The notes below the pieces were generated by a model. It worked only from the letters and a program-made list of their open reading frames with translations, had not been told where the DNA came from and made no database searches. The position numbers and the translations under genes were made by a program. Of a stretch of DNA of 64,000 bases, positions 34,651 to 45,755 are shown piece after piece; the first letter of the stretch is position 1, and each line of letters begins with the position of its first letter. The DNA is from Hydrangea macrophylla (Eukaryota > Streptophyta > Magnoliopsida > Cornales > Hydrangeaceae): contig CM066988.1 of NCBI GenBank assembly GCA_033977485.1, positions 138,236,859-138,300,858 on the forward strand. Direction: 5' to 3'.

Positions 34651-36964
34651 TGTCACACCCCGATTTTAGGACAACCAAATAGTTAATCCAGAGCATGTAT
34701 CCGGACTAATATTCAATTGCCAAAAACCCCAAGGGTGACACCCTCACACAAGCTAACAGATAATTTATTGAAAAGAGTATTTAATACTCATTAAATAAAA
34801 GCATATGGTCTTATTTTAAATAAAACTCTTGATTATTAAACATGTATTCCCAAACTTTCATTTCCATTATAAAAGAAATAGCGTTCTCTTGAAAATATTA
34901 TTCCCTTTTTAATTTACAAAAGAATTACCATTTTTATTAAATAAAATCTCTATACAGAGTTCAGCAGAAATAAAATAAATTCTAGACATCCTTGGATTAA
35001 GAGCCACTACATCGTTCCCAAACTCAATAATACAATCCAAACTACAATGTCATAAATATGGCTCACATGGCCAGAAATAAAAATAAAGTACACTAAGAAA
35101 ATAAATACAACTCTGCCAAGAAACAACACAGCAGCAATCTCTTCATACAGACAGAAGCTCCACAGAAAATCTTCCCCATTACTAAACCTGCACATACATT
35201 CGACTACGTTTCATATAGAAATGCCCCGAATGCATTACGCACCCTAATCAGTATATAAAATACTGGTATGAGTTAACAATGAAAAATATATATATATATA
35301 TAACGAGTCTTAGGGAACAATGGTGTCCCATAGACTGCCAAAAATACTCACAAAGAAAATATAACCACATCGTCATACAGAAAATAAACAATACTATTAC
35401 ACAGAATCTCTGTCGGGTTAGAACAGTAGTCCCACACACATTTCAGGACAGAAAGATATTTTCCTTCAATTTGGTGGCAGTAGTCCCCAATCCTAATAAT
35501 ACCAATTGAATACTTACCCATCGAATATCTATGGTGAGCCAGCCCTACATAAAAGTTAGTGAGCCCACCATCCTGTAAAATATAATTATCACAGTTCTAA
35601 TCATACTCGTAATTACTTTCTGAATTAATGTCCGTTACAATTCAAGAGCCAGTCATACTACCATCCAACCCATAGTTCAGTAACAGTATAAATTCATAAA
35701 ATGCTCGCATCAAAGTCCTCCAAACATAATTCAAAACTTAAGACACACAGTCTATGATTATAGCATTCACGCTCACACACAACAATAACAACACGAAAAA
35801 TTATTAGAAAAGTCGATTACTAAGCATTCACAACTTTCTATAATACTACCACAACAAGAGGTAATTAATTATAATTCAAACTTATAAATGAAAGAGTAAA
35901 ACACCACAAAGTATTTTATTTTATTACACCTTATGTTCACCACCTCGGCCACACATCCATGGTTCAGCCTACACATATATCTCATGTGTCTCCTAACATA
36001 ATACTAACTCCTACTCCGGTCCCAACTCCCATGGGGTATCACTGGGATTTGAGTATACACCGAAAGGCTAGTCTTTACGTTCTTGACGTCAATAAACAAT
36101 GTCTAAATACACACGAAATAGACCAACAAACCGGGCATAAGGCTTAAAAATGAAGAGACGGGTCATCCACGTAGTCGTCGTCTAATCACACAAGGACATG
36201 TCATCCACGAAGTCGCTGCCTAAAATCATAAGGAGCAGTGGTGAACTCTAAGGATTTTTCTAACGTTCATACATCCACGTTTTCACAAAACTCAACTTTA
36301 TAGGAGATCCATATATCTCAAATCAAATTTCTGTTAAAATCATATTAACAGCTACATGTTCACACAGATTCATAACCCTTACAAAATCACACAGTCACGG
36401 TTTCAAAAACCTCAACTATACATGAGAACTCATATCTCTCTAAGTATAAACAAATTAATTCATATTAACGAACATGAAATCACTCAAAAATGTGATGTAG
36501 CAAATATGCTTATTTTAATCTTAAAAAAAAACTGCTACTACAATCTGTATTTTCTGTCCAAATGGTACAGAATTGGAAAAAACACCATTAGACAAAAGTT
36601 GTCCAGATATGCGTTTCCTACAATATATCACGGACTGAATCACGAAAACTCTAACGTATGATTTATTATGAATTTTATACTCAAATCTGATCCGTGAAAA
36701 CCCCAAATCCGAAAATTGAATAATTTCTCAAATGTATATTCAATGCTCATCTATAAATCTCAAATCACAACTGCAATCATTGTAAAAAAAAAAACCTAAA
36801 TCTCATAAATCCGTAACTATACTAATTCAATAGTGTATCCATTTAAATTTCAATCAAACGAGATTGAAAGAAAATAACAAGTTAACTCACTGATTTAGGG
36901 CTTCAATGTTGATGATGATTTCGCAAAACAATATTTGGGGTTCCTTTTTTCTTCTTCTTCTTCT

Positions 36965-37010
<46 letters not shown>

Positions 37011-37382
37011 ACTGCTCTATCTCATGTCTCTCTTTTCTTTTCTTTTAATGATTAAACCTAGGGTTTATAAAATGTATATATCTATGTAACACACCCAAAT
37101 AAATATTGAAATCCCGTTTTTTGTCTGAGGGCCTCACAAAAGGCTTTATATAGGCCCGATAATGCATTCTAAAGTGACAAATGATTAGCCCAATGGGTAC
37201 CCATAACCCCGGGCACTAAATTTCTATATTAAGCACACTACTTAACATACTAACGACCCGTACACGCTACTTCAATATTCTTATTAGGTGTCACTAAGAT
37301 ACATACACATAGATAATGTCTAATACTTGAAAATAATAATTTAAAAATTACTAAAAACACTTAGAAAATTAGGGTTGTTACA
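34651..37382 (-). mobile_element. Element A: LTR (3' LTR in element orientation)
   Basis: 2732 bp, starting TGTCACACCCCGATTTTAGG and ending TTAGGGTTGTTACA, nearly identical in layout to 57775-60508. On the - strand the pyrimidine tract TTCTACTCTTCTT at 37383 reads as a polypurine tract, so A runs right to left. The flanking ATAGT (34646-34650) matches 60509-60513. A CT microsatellite lies near 36967-37008. The short frames are not coding. Confidence 0.88.
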
Positions 37383-38189
37383 TTCTACTCTTCTTAAAGA
37401 AAATTTCGTCCCGAAATTTAAAGCGACGGTAATCCAATCACTTATTCATAAATATTGTTAAACACACAACTAATAGAAAACACAGATTCACATTTAACTC
37501 TCAACAATACAAGGCCTAGTACGTCGAGCGAATAATCCAAACAAGGAAACCCTCATGTATATACATTTAGCCTCATATAGTCATTGTTAAATGTTAGCAG
37601 CTAATTAAGACAGAGATAATAATGCAACATATAAGAATAAAATTATGAATGAAACCATTTACCCCCACTCTAATACTCTTTGGAATACTCAATACTCGCT
37701 GATCAACCAATGTATCCGAGAATGCTTATTCTTCCAAAACTCCTTGCATATAATAAGATTGAGAAGACGATACTGCCATTGAAGATAATTTCATAACCAT
37801 CCAGATCATAATAGGTCATAGAGAAGAGAATATCGTCGATAATTACACAAAAGAAATCATACAAAATAGGTTTTCCATATATAAGAATAGCAGCAGCATA
37901 ATCATAAGAAATCCAGAATACCCGTTGATGATATCCGCCTCAGAAGATAAGAAATCCAGAATACCAATATTAATAGATTCAGCATCAGAAAATAGTAGAT
38001 AATCAATAGAGATAAGAAAACCCAGTTGATCCATAAGAAGTTCAGATATCCAATCTCTGCCTCCAACTCTCAAATAAGATTATCACAATCCTTCTCATAG
38101 ATAGTCATCCACATTACTATTCCATGAGCCAAAACATCACTCCCCTTGATAAGACCCCCAATGTTACAACCAAATATGCATGCACTAAC
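37383..38189 (-). mobile_element. Element A: internal region, left part
   Basis: Non-coding. Together with 57512-57774 it gives only about 1.07 kb between the LTRs, too short for gag-pol. It has TATCCAGAT/AATCCAGAATACC-type repeats near 37900-38050. The element is non-autonomous, comparable to LARD or TRIM elements. Confidence 0.6.
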
Positions 38190-40432
38190 TATCACACTCG
38201 TTCCAGAAATTCATGGTTTTGAAAATGCATAACTTGAGATTGTGGAATTATTAATGTTATTAATAATTTGAGTTGAGTTGAGTTGATGTGGGTTAACGGT
38301 AAGGTGTCAGTGAGGACACAAGAACATGGAATTTCACAGTTTCATTGGCATGACTAAATGACATTTATATGATTTAAATGTTATCTGACCTATCTGGTAT
38401 TTTATAAATAGTAATTTTATCTGTGTTGTGGAAATTCTGGTAATTTTTTATATTGTTATATCATTTAGAAAACTGTGGTGAGAACGTGAGTGATCGTGAT
38501 ATAAAAAGGTAGATGGTGTAGAGATTCCACATAATTTAGTTTTCGGACGTTATTTTTGGACCTAAACGAGACTTAGTCAGAAACTTCTGAAATTTATTAT
38601 TTTCACTCGTAAAGACATAAAATGGACATGTGCGAAGTTTCATGGGTTAATTAGAAGTTTTGAGAAACTTGCGGAGAGGTAAACACAATTTCTGAGAAGA
38701 TTTTCTATAAATAGCGGAGGATAAGATTTCATTCTCCAAAAAGTTAAAAAAATATCTTGAGAGAGGAGAGAGAAGGGGGATTTGGTGCTTCAGGCTTTGC
38801 GACGCCGATCGACGACCGTTCGTCCGTCAAATTTTCTCCAGATTTCATATTTGAACTCGTGGAGGTAAGACCTACGTTTTGATAGTAATTAGGCCACGTT
38901 TGGCAAACTTTTCTGAAAAATCTAATTTCTAGAAATTGGAAAAATATCAGGTAAAACTCGTAGGAATCGCGTATAATTTGGAATACGACATTTATTCGGG
39001 CCCCTAGTCGATCCTTCAAAGTTTCGGAGAGATCGAACGAGGTATGAATTCTAGATCTATGATTTTATAGAATTTTCATGTTTTGAATGTCGATTTTGAA
39101 ATTTTGGATCCGGGCGAAATTCATGTGTTAATTAGGCTCGTTAATTATGCACATGAAATTATTATAAAAGCATGTATAAAACTATTTATTTGAGCATGCT
39201 ATGTGTCTACTTGGGTCAAAGGGGAGTTTGGTGCAAATTCATCCGGAGTAAGCTCCTCGAACCTTGAGGATTTGATTGAGATGGTAATTTGTGATTGTGG
39301 TGGTGTCTGGATTAGAGGTGGGCCCAACCAGGACACGGTACCTGGTATGGAGGAAGGCCCAACTAGTGTACGAGATGCGTGGGAGAGGTGGGCCTCTTAC
39401 GGCATAGACCGGATGCATGCGTACCACTCACCCTAGAGAGTATTTCTATGTGTTTTAGATGCTTAAACCATGAATATTGTCATATATCATACATTTGGAA
39501 TTGTGCACTCAGCATATAGCTGAGCAGTGGAGATTTACTCCATTGCAGGTAAGAAGAATGATAGGAAGAGGCGTGAGGAGTGAGGACGAGGAACGCCCGG
39601 AAATCACACTGTGTTAATACTTTTGTTCCGTTTTCCAAAGCTTGTAGTAAAGATTTGGATATTGTAATAATATGTTGTAATTAAACCTTGGTAATAAGTT
39701 AGTAGTATTCTATTTTGTATTTGAACACCTGTAGTGATGTTTTAAAAATCGTAAATGGTTAATTGTATTTGAGTTGGTGTTGGTTTTGGAGGCTTTGAGT
39801 TGTTGATTTTCACACAGGGTTGCCTAGTAGGGGAGCAATCGAGTGGACCCCAGATCAGTCGACTGGATCCCGTGGGATTGAGACACTGAAAGTGAATAGT
39901 AATGGAAACAGTCGACTGGACCCTTGATCAGTCGACTGAATCACTGTTGATTTTGGCTACTACTTTTATATATGGCAAAACCAGTCGACTGTATCACCAA
40001 TCAGTCGACTGGACCCCTTTTGAAAATGTTGAATTTTGGTTCTGCATAACACAGTCGACTAGGGGAGTGATCAGTCGACTGAATTGTGCAGGCCCCAGTT
40101 GACTGGACCCCCGACACAGTCGACTGGAATGGCTGTTGAAACTTTAAAAACTTTATGTCTGAAGGCCCCAGTCGACTGATCCCCGAACCAGTCGACTGGA
40201 CCTCTGTATTTTCAAATAGATTCTTTTGAACACTTTCCAATTGGACAAAACTTTTTTATAACTCTGATTCTAATGGATTTTACAACTCAGAGGGTAATGT
40301 TTCCTACAGTTTTATATACTAAAGGTTGTTTTAAGTTCTTTTCCGCTACGTATAATCGTTTAATTTATTGGATGAGCCTTGGTGGTGTGCCACGTGTCAT
40401 GTTTCCGCACGTTAGCGGGATGGGTCGTGACA
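38190..40432 (+). repeat. Element B 5' LTR (2243 bp)
   Basis: Starts TATCACACTCGTTCCAGAAA (the 3' LTR has TGTCACACCCG) and ends GGGATGGGTCGTGACA. The first two bases have mutated from TG to TA. It carries the AGTCGACTGG array at 39836-40202. Confidence 0.9.
39836..40202. repeat. AGTCGACTGG palindrome array in B 5' LTR (12 copies)
   Basis: Twelve words of the form CAGTCGACTGG(A/T)CC or close variants (one GAGTGG, one TTGACTGG, one CTAGGG), mostly in pairs joined by about 10-20 bases (for example ...GGACCCTTGATCAGTC...). The array is repeated in the 3' LTR. Confidence 0.9.
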
Positions 40433-40437
40433 TTTAG

Positions 40438-40454
40438 TGGTATCAGAGCTATAG
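40438..40454 (+). promoter_or_regulatory. Primer-binding site of element B
   Basis: TGGTATCAGAGCTATAG lies five bases after the 5' LTR end. TGGTATCAGAGC is the usual plant primer-binding site complementary to initiator tRNA-Met. Confidence 0.85.
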
Positions 40455-40635
40455 GTAACAAAACTTTGGGAACGTTCGACGACGAGAGGAGTGTTGAGTG
40501 AATTGTCACATGTTCTAAATTACATCCATACATATTAGAGATGTTTGATACATATGTATGTTGTTTTACATACATACTATTGTTATTGTTGTACATGCAT
40601 AGTATTTATGCATTGAGAACTACAGGATTGTAATC

Positions 40636-41625
40636 ATGAGTGACGAAGAGCAAATTCTATCGCCACACACTCGACGTATGAATGAAATGGCAGAAATGAT
40701 GGGGAATATGGGAGAAATGATACGGAATATAGCGGAGCGACTGCCTCCCACGCCCCAAATCGAAGTGGAACCCATAACTGTAGTGCATGCACCCGAAACT
40801 AGAGGCATAAGATCCGTATCCGAACAATTCGCTCGAAAGAAACCAATGGAATTTCATGGGACACCTGATACAACATTGGCAGAACATTAGGTCATGGACA
40901 TGGAACGAATTTTTCGATCTATTCCGATGTCGGATAGGGAGAAGATTGAGAACGCAAGTGACGTATTGAGGGGTGAAGCTCAGAACTGGTGGGTAAACGT
41001 TTTAGATCAAGGAGCACCGATTACTTGGGAAGGGTTTAAGGCAGAATTCAATAGCCGATTCTTTCCGCGAGTCGCCTACAATGCAAAGAAGCGAGAGTTT
41101 GATAACCTCACGCAAGGAGACATGACTGTAACGGAGTATACTTCCAAGTATAACGCGTTGTTGAGGTTTGGTAAGGGTTCAGTGCCCGAAGAGGAACATA
41201 GGGAAAGAAAATTTGAAGAGGGTTTAAGGGATAATATCCGGTTGAGAGTAGAGACCTACGAGCATTCGACTGTTGCAGCAGTACAGCAGACGGCGCTTGT
41301 AGCCGAAAGTGGAATAGAGAGATGGACACAAAATCACCAAGGAAAGCGAAGTCATGAGGGTGGTGACCGAAGTCAGAGGGGATCTTTTAAGAAGTCGTTT
41401 TCACGAGGCTCTAGTTCTGGTTTTAATGATTCCAGGAGAGTACCAAGTAATATACCGTTGTGTCCGCTTTGCAACCGACCACACACCGGTCGATGTTTTC
41501 TGACCAACTTTCAGAACAGATCTACAAGGGAAAACAGTGTGAGTTCTGCGACCTACCCGTAACTCAAGTGCTTTGATTGTGGTACCTTAGGACACCGAGC
41601 GAAGGATTGCCCAAGGAAGCGTTCT
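40636..41625 (+). pseudogene. Element B gag (retrotrans_gag plus zinc knuckle)
   Basis: The frame from 40636 is stopped by TAG at 40888 and continues from 40894 with MDMERIFRSIPMSDREKIEN and the gag core (ALRGEAQNWW-like, GFKAEFNSRFFP). A TAA at 41560 precedes the CCHC zinc knuckle CFDCGTLGHRAKDC (about 41571-41612). In intact relatives these parts form one capsid/nucleocapsid polyprotein. Confidence 0.85.
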
Positions 41626-42039
41626 CAACAAGGGGCAAGTTCTATGGCTTCTAGTGGTTCGAAGCCTAAGCAGTCTAGTGACGGAGGACAAAGGACGGAG
41701 CAACGTTACGGAAGATCATTCCAGATGAACCCTGGAGACGTGGCTGCTACTAATATAGTGGTCTCAGGTATGGTGCTTGTATGTTCGCACTTAGCACGCA
41801 TACTCGTTGATTCGGGATCTACGCATTCGTTTGTATCTCATAACTTTGTTGAACATTTGAATGTTAAGTTCACGCCACTAGGATATGATTTATCCATTGC
41901 CGTGCCGCTTAGTAAACCGGTAGTGACATCTATGATATATAAAGACTGTGAGATCAAACTAGGCGAGAAGTTAATGACCGTAGACCTTATACCAATTGTG
42001 GTGAACCATTTCGATGTGATATTGGGGATGGATTGGTGA
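41626..42039 (+). pseudogene. Element B aspartic protease region
   Basis: Contains the active-site triad context ARILVDSGSTHSFVS (Asp codon at 41809) and ends with VILGMDW before a TGA at 42037. The conserved continuation (MDWL..N) shows this stop is a mutation inside a once continuous frame. Confidence 0.8.
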
Positions 42040-42147
42040 GCCCTTAATCAAGACACCATAGACTGTAAACGGAAGAAGGTTAATTTTCAATCACCGGTGC
42101 ATAGAAACTTTTGCTTTTAAGGGAGTGGGGTTACACCGCCGCCGTAC

Positions 42148-42790
42148 TTGATTTCAGCTATCCGAGCGGGAAAATTATTGAAAAAGGGATGTCAGGGATT
42201 TCTATGTTCAGTGACTGATGTCTCAGCGACCGAATCAATAGTAGGGGATATTCAAGTAGTGCGAGAGTACCTGGATGTATTCCCCGATGACTTACCAAAC
42301 GTCCTGATTGAGAAGGAAATTGAATTCACCATTGAGGTAAAGCCAGACTCAAGACCAGTATCCAAAGCACCGTATAGGATGGCACCAGTAGAATTGAAGG
42401 AACTGAAAGTTCAACTACAAGAGTTACTTGACAAAGGTTTCATCCGACCAAGTATATCGCCGTGGGGAGCTCCAGTATTGTTTGTGAAGAAGAAAGATGG
42501 CTCAATGCGTATGTGTGTTGATTACCGGGAACTGAACAAGTTAACGATTAAGAAAAAGTACCCGTTACCCAGAATTGATGACTTATTTGATCAACTTCGT
42601 GGGGCACAAGTATTCTCCAAGATAAACCTGAGATCGGGTTACCATCAGTTGAAAGTGAAGGCCAAAGATGTTGAGAAAACAGCTTTCAGAACGCGTTATG
42701 GACACTATGAGTTCTTAGTTATGCCATTTGGAGTTACCAATGCACCAGCTGCGTTCATGGATCTTATGAACCGAGTCTTTAAGGACTATT
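42148..42790 (+). pseudogene. Element B reverse transcriptase, 5' part
   Basis: Typical Ty3/Gypsy RT blocks: [54 protein letters not shown] and [15 protein letters not shown]. The frame runs into the Cassandra element after FKDY at 42790 and resumes at 43480. Confidence 0.9.
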
Positions 42791-42971
42791 TGTGATGACC
42801 AAGAGCCAATACTCTTGAGGCAAGATGGCCAAGATGGATGAGGTGATGTGCGGGTGTGGGGGCTTGTCCCACATCGCCTAGGGTGAAGTTCCTGGACTAG
42901 TTTATAAGGATTAATCGCCCCTCTATATGCAACAATGCCTTTTAAAATCGTGAGGGAGCTAAATACAAAAT

Positions 42972-43045
42972 AACTCCACAGTTAAGCGTGCTGCTGCCAG
43001 AGCAGTACCAGGGATGGGTGACCACCTGGGAAGTTCTTTGTGTTT
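42972..43045 (+). repeat. 5S-rRNA-like segment in Cassandra LTR 1
   Basis: AACTCCACAGTTAAGCGTGC, then CAGTACCAGGGATGGGTGAC and CCTGGGAAGTT, follow the 3' two thirds of plant 5S rRNA, including the A box and C box of the Pol III internal promoter. It is not a complete 5S gene. Confidence 0.85.
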
Positions 43046-43355
43046 AGGCCCAAAGTGGACAATATTGTTGCTAGATGGGGAGGTGGGTCGTTAAAAATGG
43101 TATCAGAGCGGAAACCCAGTCGGAAGTGAGGGGCGAGTCCCACACGAGGACGTGTGGTCCTTAAGGAGGGTGGATTGTGACGACCAAGAGCCAATACTCT
43201 TGAGGCAAGATGGCCAAGATGGATGAGGTGAGGTCGGGTGTGGGGGCTTGTCCCACATCGCCTGGGGTGAAGTTCCTGGACTAGTTTATAAGGATTAATC
43301 GCCCCTCTATATGTAACAAGGCCTTTTAAAACCGTGAGGGATCTAAACACAAAAG

Positions 43356-43430
43356 AACTCCACAATTAAGCGTGCTGCTGCCAGAGCAGTACCAGGGATG
43401 GGTGACCCCCTGGGATGTTCTTTGTGTTTA
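43356..43430 (+). repeat. 5S-rRNA-like segment in Cassandra LTR 2
   Basis: Same segment as in LTR 1, with a few substitutions (ACAATTAAGCG, GACCCCCTGGGATGTT). The C box is slightly changed. Confidence 0.82.
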
Positions 43431-43479
43431 GGCCCAAAGCAGACAATATTGTTGCTAGACGGGGAGGTGGGTCGTTACA

Positions 43480-44383
43480 CTATTTGGATGATTTTGTGAT
43501 AGTGTTCATCGACGATATCCTTGTTTATTCGCCAAGTGAGATAACACACGAGAATCATTTGAGATTGATACTTCAGAGACTGCGGGAAAAGCAATTATTT
43601 GGAAAATTCAAGAAATGTGAATTTTGGCTACCTAGCATTACTTTTCTTCGTCACGTGATTGATAAGAATGTAGTTTCAGTTGATCCTCACAAAGTAGAAG
43701 CTGTATCAAATTGGCAAAGGCCGACTTCCGTATCTGAAATTCAAATTTTCTTGGGATTAGCGGGATACTACCGCCGTTTTATTGAACATTTCTCGAAGAT
43801 TTCATTGCCGATGACAAAGTTAATGAGAAAGGGTGTTATTTTTGAATGGAGTCAGGAATGTGAAAACAATTTCCAAGAATTGAAGTTACGTTTGACGAGA
43901 GCACCGATATTAACAATACTATCTGGGACCGAAGGATTTGTAATCTATAGTGATGCTTCACACAAAGGGTTGGGATGTGTGCTTATGCAAGGTGGTAAAG
44001 TAATTGCATATGCTTCTAGACAGTTAAAGACACATGAGGTTAACTATCCGACTCACGATCTCGAATTAGCCGCGGTAATTCATGCTTTGAAGATTTGGAG
44101 ACACTACTTATACGGGGAAAAGTGTGAGATATTTATGGACCACAAGAGTTTGAAATACATTTTCACCCAACGGGACTTGAACATGAGACAACGAAGATGG
44201 TTGGAGTTGATGAAGGATTACGATATTTCGATTGAGTACCATCCAGGAAAGGCGAATGTTGTAGCCGATGCATTAAACCGGAAGACGCCGAGGAATTTAG
44301 CCGACAAGCTAATTAACACAACAAAAAGAATTGATAAAAGAGATGGAACGCTTAGAATTGGATGTGATTCCAAGGACCAATGA
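43480..44383 (+). pseudogene. Element B RT 3' part and RNase H
   Basis: Resumes after the Cassandra target duplication: [10 protein letters not shown] (RT catalytic DD), [20 protein letters not shown], then RNase H with [35 protein letters not shown] and VVADALNRK, so the acidic active-site residues are present. A frameshift near 44330 moves the frame to the one starting [17 protein letters not shown]. Confidence 0.9.
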
Positions 44384-45275
44384 TGGCTTAATGATGGCGA
44401 TCATAGCACACCCAGATATTATTGATGAGATCAAGAAAGAACAATTTAACGATGTCTATTTGTGCAAAATGAGGGATGAGATACCTTTGGGAAGACAACT
44501 TGGTTTTGTGTTGGAATGAGGAACGTTGAAACTGGAAAATCGATTATGCATACCGAATGTGAAAGACTTGAAAGAGAGGATTCTAGAAGAAGCTCATAGT
44601 ACGAAATATTCAGTGCACCCGGGAAGTAATAAGATGTACAAAAACTTGAGAGAAAACTTCTGGTGGAAGGGTATGAAGCGTGAAGTCACTAAGTTTGTAT
44701 CTGAATGTTCGGCATGTCAACAGGTCAAAGCAGAGAGATAAGTACCCGCGGGGTTACTACATCTATTGCCAGTGTCGGAATAGAAGTGGGATGAGATCAC
44801 GATGGACTTTGTTTCTGGATTTCCGCGATCGCGTAACAAGAATGACAAGATTTGGGTTATAATCGACCGATTAGCCATGTCAGCTCATTTTTTACCAATT
44901 AAGACTACTAAGCCGTCCAAATTAGCGGAATTGTATGTGAAAGAGATTGTAAGGCTACATGGAGTCCCAACTGTGATTGTATCATATCGTGATAGTAGTT
45001 TTACGTCAAGGTTTTGGGAAAGTTTGCAAAAGGCTATGGGTACAGTTAATTGAATTTGCTTATAATAATGGATTCCAGTCAAGTATCGGAATGACACCGT
45101 ATGACGCTTTGTATGGCCGTAAGTGTCGATCACCGGTTTGTTGGACCGAGGTTGGAGAAAGAAGGTTGTTAGGACCTGAGATACTACAAATGACTACCCA
45201 AAAGGTGCAATTGATTCAAGAACGTCTTAAGATAGCTCAGAGTCGATATAAGAGCTATGCGGACTCTAAGCGATG
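44331..45275 (+). pseudogene. Element B integrase, broken
   Basis: The zinc-binding domain (EEAHSTKYSVHPGSNKMYKN ... CSACQQVK) and the integrase core (MDFVSGFPRSRNKNDKIWVI, HGVPTVIVSYRDSSF) are readable in several frames with stops (44518, 44741, 45053). Around 45046 the text jumps from QKAMGT to EFAYNNGFQSS. Family members have about 40 more residues here, including HPQTDGQSE with the third catalytic acid, so a deletion removed it. Confidence 0.85.
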
Positions 45276-45714
45276 ATCGATGACTTTTTAGGTAGGGGAC
45301 TTTGTGTATTTGAGAATATCGTCTTCGAAGGGCATTATTCGATTCGAAAAGAGAGGAAAGCTCAATCCGAGATTTATAGGACCTTTTGAGATCCTAGAGA
45401 GGGTAGGACTAGTGGCTTATCGATTGGCTTTATCATCAGAAATGGAACATGTGCACAACGTGTTTCATGTATCAATGTTGAGACGTTGTATGACAGATGC
45501 GAGTAAGATTGTAACGCCAGAACCGTTACAAATCCAAGGAGACTTAACCTATGTTGAACATCCCGTAGAGATCTTGGATCGCAAAGAACAAGTTTTGAGA
45601 ACCAAAACTATTCCAATGGTGAAAGTGCTATGGCGTAGCCATACGGCAGAAGAGGCTACATGGGAAAATGAGGAAGACACGAAGAATGAGTATCCGTACT
45701 TGTTCGACGCATGA
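45276..45714 (+). pseudogene. Element B pol C-terminus (chromodomain-side region)
   Basis: KLNPRFIGPFEILERVG, EMEHVHNVFHVSMLRRC and PVEILDRKEQVLRTKTIPMV are the conserved tail of plant Gypsy integrase of the Tekay/Del type. A TAG at 45289 separates it from the preceding piece. Confidence 0.85.
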
Positions 45715-45739
45715 GGTAAAGTTTGGGGACAAACTTCCT

Positions 45740-45755
45740 TTTTGGAGGGGAGAGT
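45740..45755 (+). promoter_or_regulatory. Polypurine tract of element B
   Basis: TTTGGAGGGGAGAGT lies immediately before the 3' LTR start TGTCACACCC, where second-strand synthesis is primed in LTR retrotransposons. Confidence 0.75.

Larger units (their letters stand above)
42791..43479 (+). mobile_element. Cassandra-type TRIM (689 bp) in the RT gene of element B
   Basis: Two LTRs (42791-43095 and 43176-43479) start TGTGATGACC or TGTGACGACC and end GTCGTTAAA or GTCGTTACA. Between them are a primer-binding site TGGTATCAGAGC at 43098 and a polypurine tract AAGGAGGGTGGAT. The perfect 5-bp target duplication CTATT (42786-42790 and 43480-43484) restores the RT codons YLDD when removed. Each LTR contains a 5S-rRNA-like segment. 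This combination defines Cassandra, a non-autonomous plant TRIM family. Confidence 0.92.

Noticed and set aside
37843..38073. 76-codon - strand frame in element A as a gag remnant
   Set aside because: No gag motif; it is made of ATCCAGAAT-type repeats.
39203..39436. 77-codon frame in the B LTR
   Set aside because: The same text in the 3' LTR (46770-47010) does not keep an equal open + strand frame; no motif.
39836..40202. CRISPR-like array
   Set aside because: Repeats are 10-12 bp, palindromic, irregularly spaced, and sit in an LTR of a plant retrotransposon.
42982..43365. - strand 127-codon frame as a gene
   Set aside because: It lies wholly inside the Cassandra TRIM, which is non-coding; the frame arises from its LTR and 5S-like text.
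42972..43430. Genuine 5S rRNA genes
   Set aside because: Only part of 5S is present in each copy, and both copies lie inside retroelement LTRs.
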